From positions 302,479 to 366,478 of the forward strand of contig JARGSG010000228.1 of the NCBI GenBank assembly GCA_030374805.1: a stretch of DNA of 64,000 nucleotides. Direction: 5' to 3'. The DNA comes from Gracilaria gracilis. Taxonomy: Eukaryota; Rhodophyta; Florideophyceae; Gracilariales; Gracilariaceae. The translations under genes were made by a program, and so were the position numbers. How positions within the stretch are numbered: position 1 is the stretch's first letter; each line of letters opens with the position of its first letter. The notes below the pieces were generated by a model, which saw only the letters and a list, made by a program, of their open reading frames with translations, was not told the origin of the DNA and did not search any database. Below, piece after piece: positions 63,667 through 64,000 of the stretch.

Positions 63667-64000
63667 CGCCATCAAGATTTTTCTGCTATTGAGCGGGCCT
63701 TCCGGCGCGCTGGAGGTGCCCATCTCTTTATAAAAGGGAAAGTGTTTGGAATCAACTGGCTTCGAGAACAGCACCTTAAACCGGCCAGTTTGAAAGCGTA
63801 CAGAAAAGGGACACTAGCCTTTTGTTCATGGCTTGAAATTTATGAGCCGCATGTAAGCACCATTCTTTCATTGGACGAGGTTCTGAGCGATTTCGGACTC
63901 GAGCTTCATGCACTAAATCCTCGTCGTGGACAGCTCCAGCTATATCGTTGTACTGTTTATGGTCTTGAATTTTTTGTCCCTTGCCTGAAAGGCCTACTTC
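63667..64000 (+). CDS. Start of DIRS tyrosine recombinase (probable), cut by window end
   Basis: Open frame from about 63667 to the window end: FSAIERAFRRAGGAHLFIKG, WLREQHLKPASLKAYRKGTL and FCSWLEIYEPHVSTILSLDE. The SLKAYRKGTLAFCSWL segment fits the N-terminal core-binding (SAM-like) domain of tyrosine recombinases. The catalytic R-H-R-Y half lies outside, so the assignment rests on position and this short match. Confidence 0.5.

Larger units (their letters stand above)
60095..64000 (+). mobile_element. DIRS-order retrotransposon, 3' part outside the window
   Basis: Gene order gag-like ORF, RT, RNase H, then the start of what looks like a tyrosine recombinase, with no integrase or LTR protease. 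This is the DIRS order. No DAM-type methyltransferase domain is visible between RNase H and the recombinase, which favours a Ngaro-like layout. Terminal repeats were not identified. At least three frameshifts mark it as inactive. Confidence 0.75.

Overview
The window is eukaryotic nuclear DNA, most likely from a florideophyte red alga (inference). The apparently functional host genes are single-exon, one encodes an algal-type secreted Pro/Ser/Thr-rich protein, and most of the rest is a graveyard of transposable elements and broken gene copies. No rRNA, tRNA or CRISPR array was recognised.

Layout. 1-8.2 kb: an unusual divergent pair. On the minus strand is a ParB/sulfiredoxin-like (DGYHR) protein whose reading frame has five in-frame stops and runs off the window. 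On the plus strand is an N-terminal region of unknown function, a beta-class adenine/cytosine-N DNA methyltransferase and a SET domain. The 2.2 kb between them is packed with long palindromes and inverted repeats. This is the best candidate for an undescribed system: a mobile or episomal element with ParB-like, DNA-methylating and SET modules. 8.8-15.1 kb and 17.5-20.5 kb: two decayed, inverted copies of one two-gene DNA transposon, in which a Plavaka/CACTA-like transposase is convergent with an unrecognised accessory gene. Copy 1 carries a 454-bp miniature element with a clean target duplication. A Ty3/gypsy RNase H-integrase fragment lies between the copies. 20.7-30.5 kb: Tc1-like, PIF/Harbinger-like, Ty3/gypsy gag-protease and pogo-like remnants; the pogo element still has 25-bp terminal inverted repeats and TA target duplications.

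30.9-36.8 kb: a host island with a WD40 remnant, a coiled-coil gene (possibly HAUS7-like), a convergent DEK chromatin-protein gene and a secreted wall/matrix-type protein gene with a TATA box. 37-55 kb: a direct segmental duplication carries two copies of a type-II PI3/4-kinase (PI4K-gamma-like) gene at 41.1 and 50.0 kb; the second has a C-terminal frameshift. Between them are broken copies of two Golgi-traffic genes (Dopey-like and SCYL1-like), direct repeats, a GC-rich 9-bp minisatellite and a fold-back element. 55.1-64 kb: a 5'-truncated LINE with an 11-bp target duplication, a Ty1/copia reverse-transcriptase remnant, and a DIRS-order retrotransposon (gag, RT-RNase H, start of a probable tyrosine recombinase) that runs off the right edge.

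Only the secreted protein, the DEK protein, the coiled-coil gene and PI4K copy A look intact; almost every element-derived gene carries stops or frameshifts.
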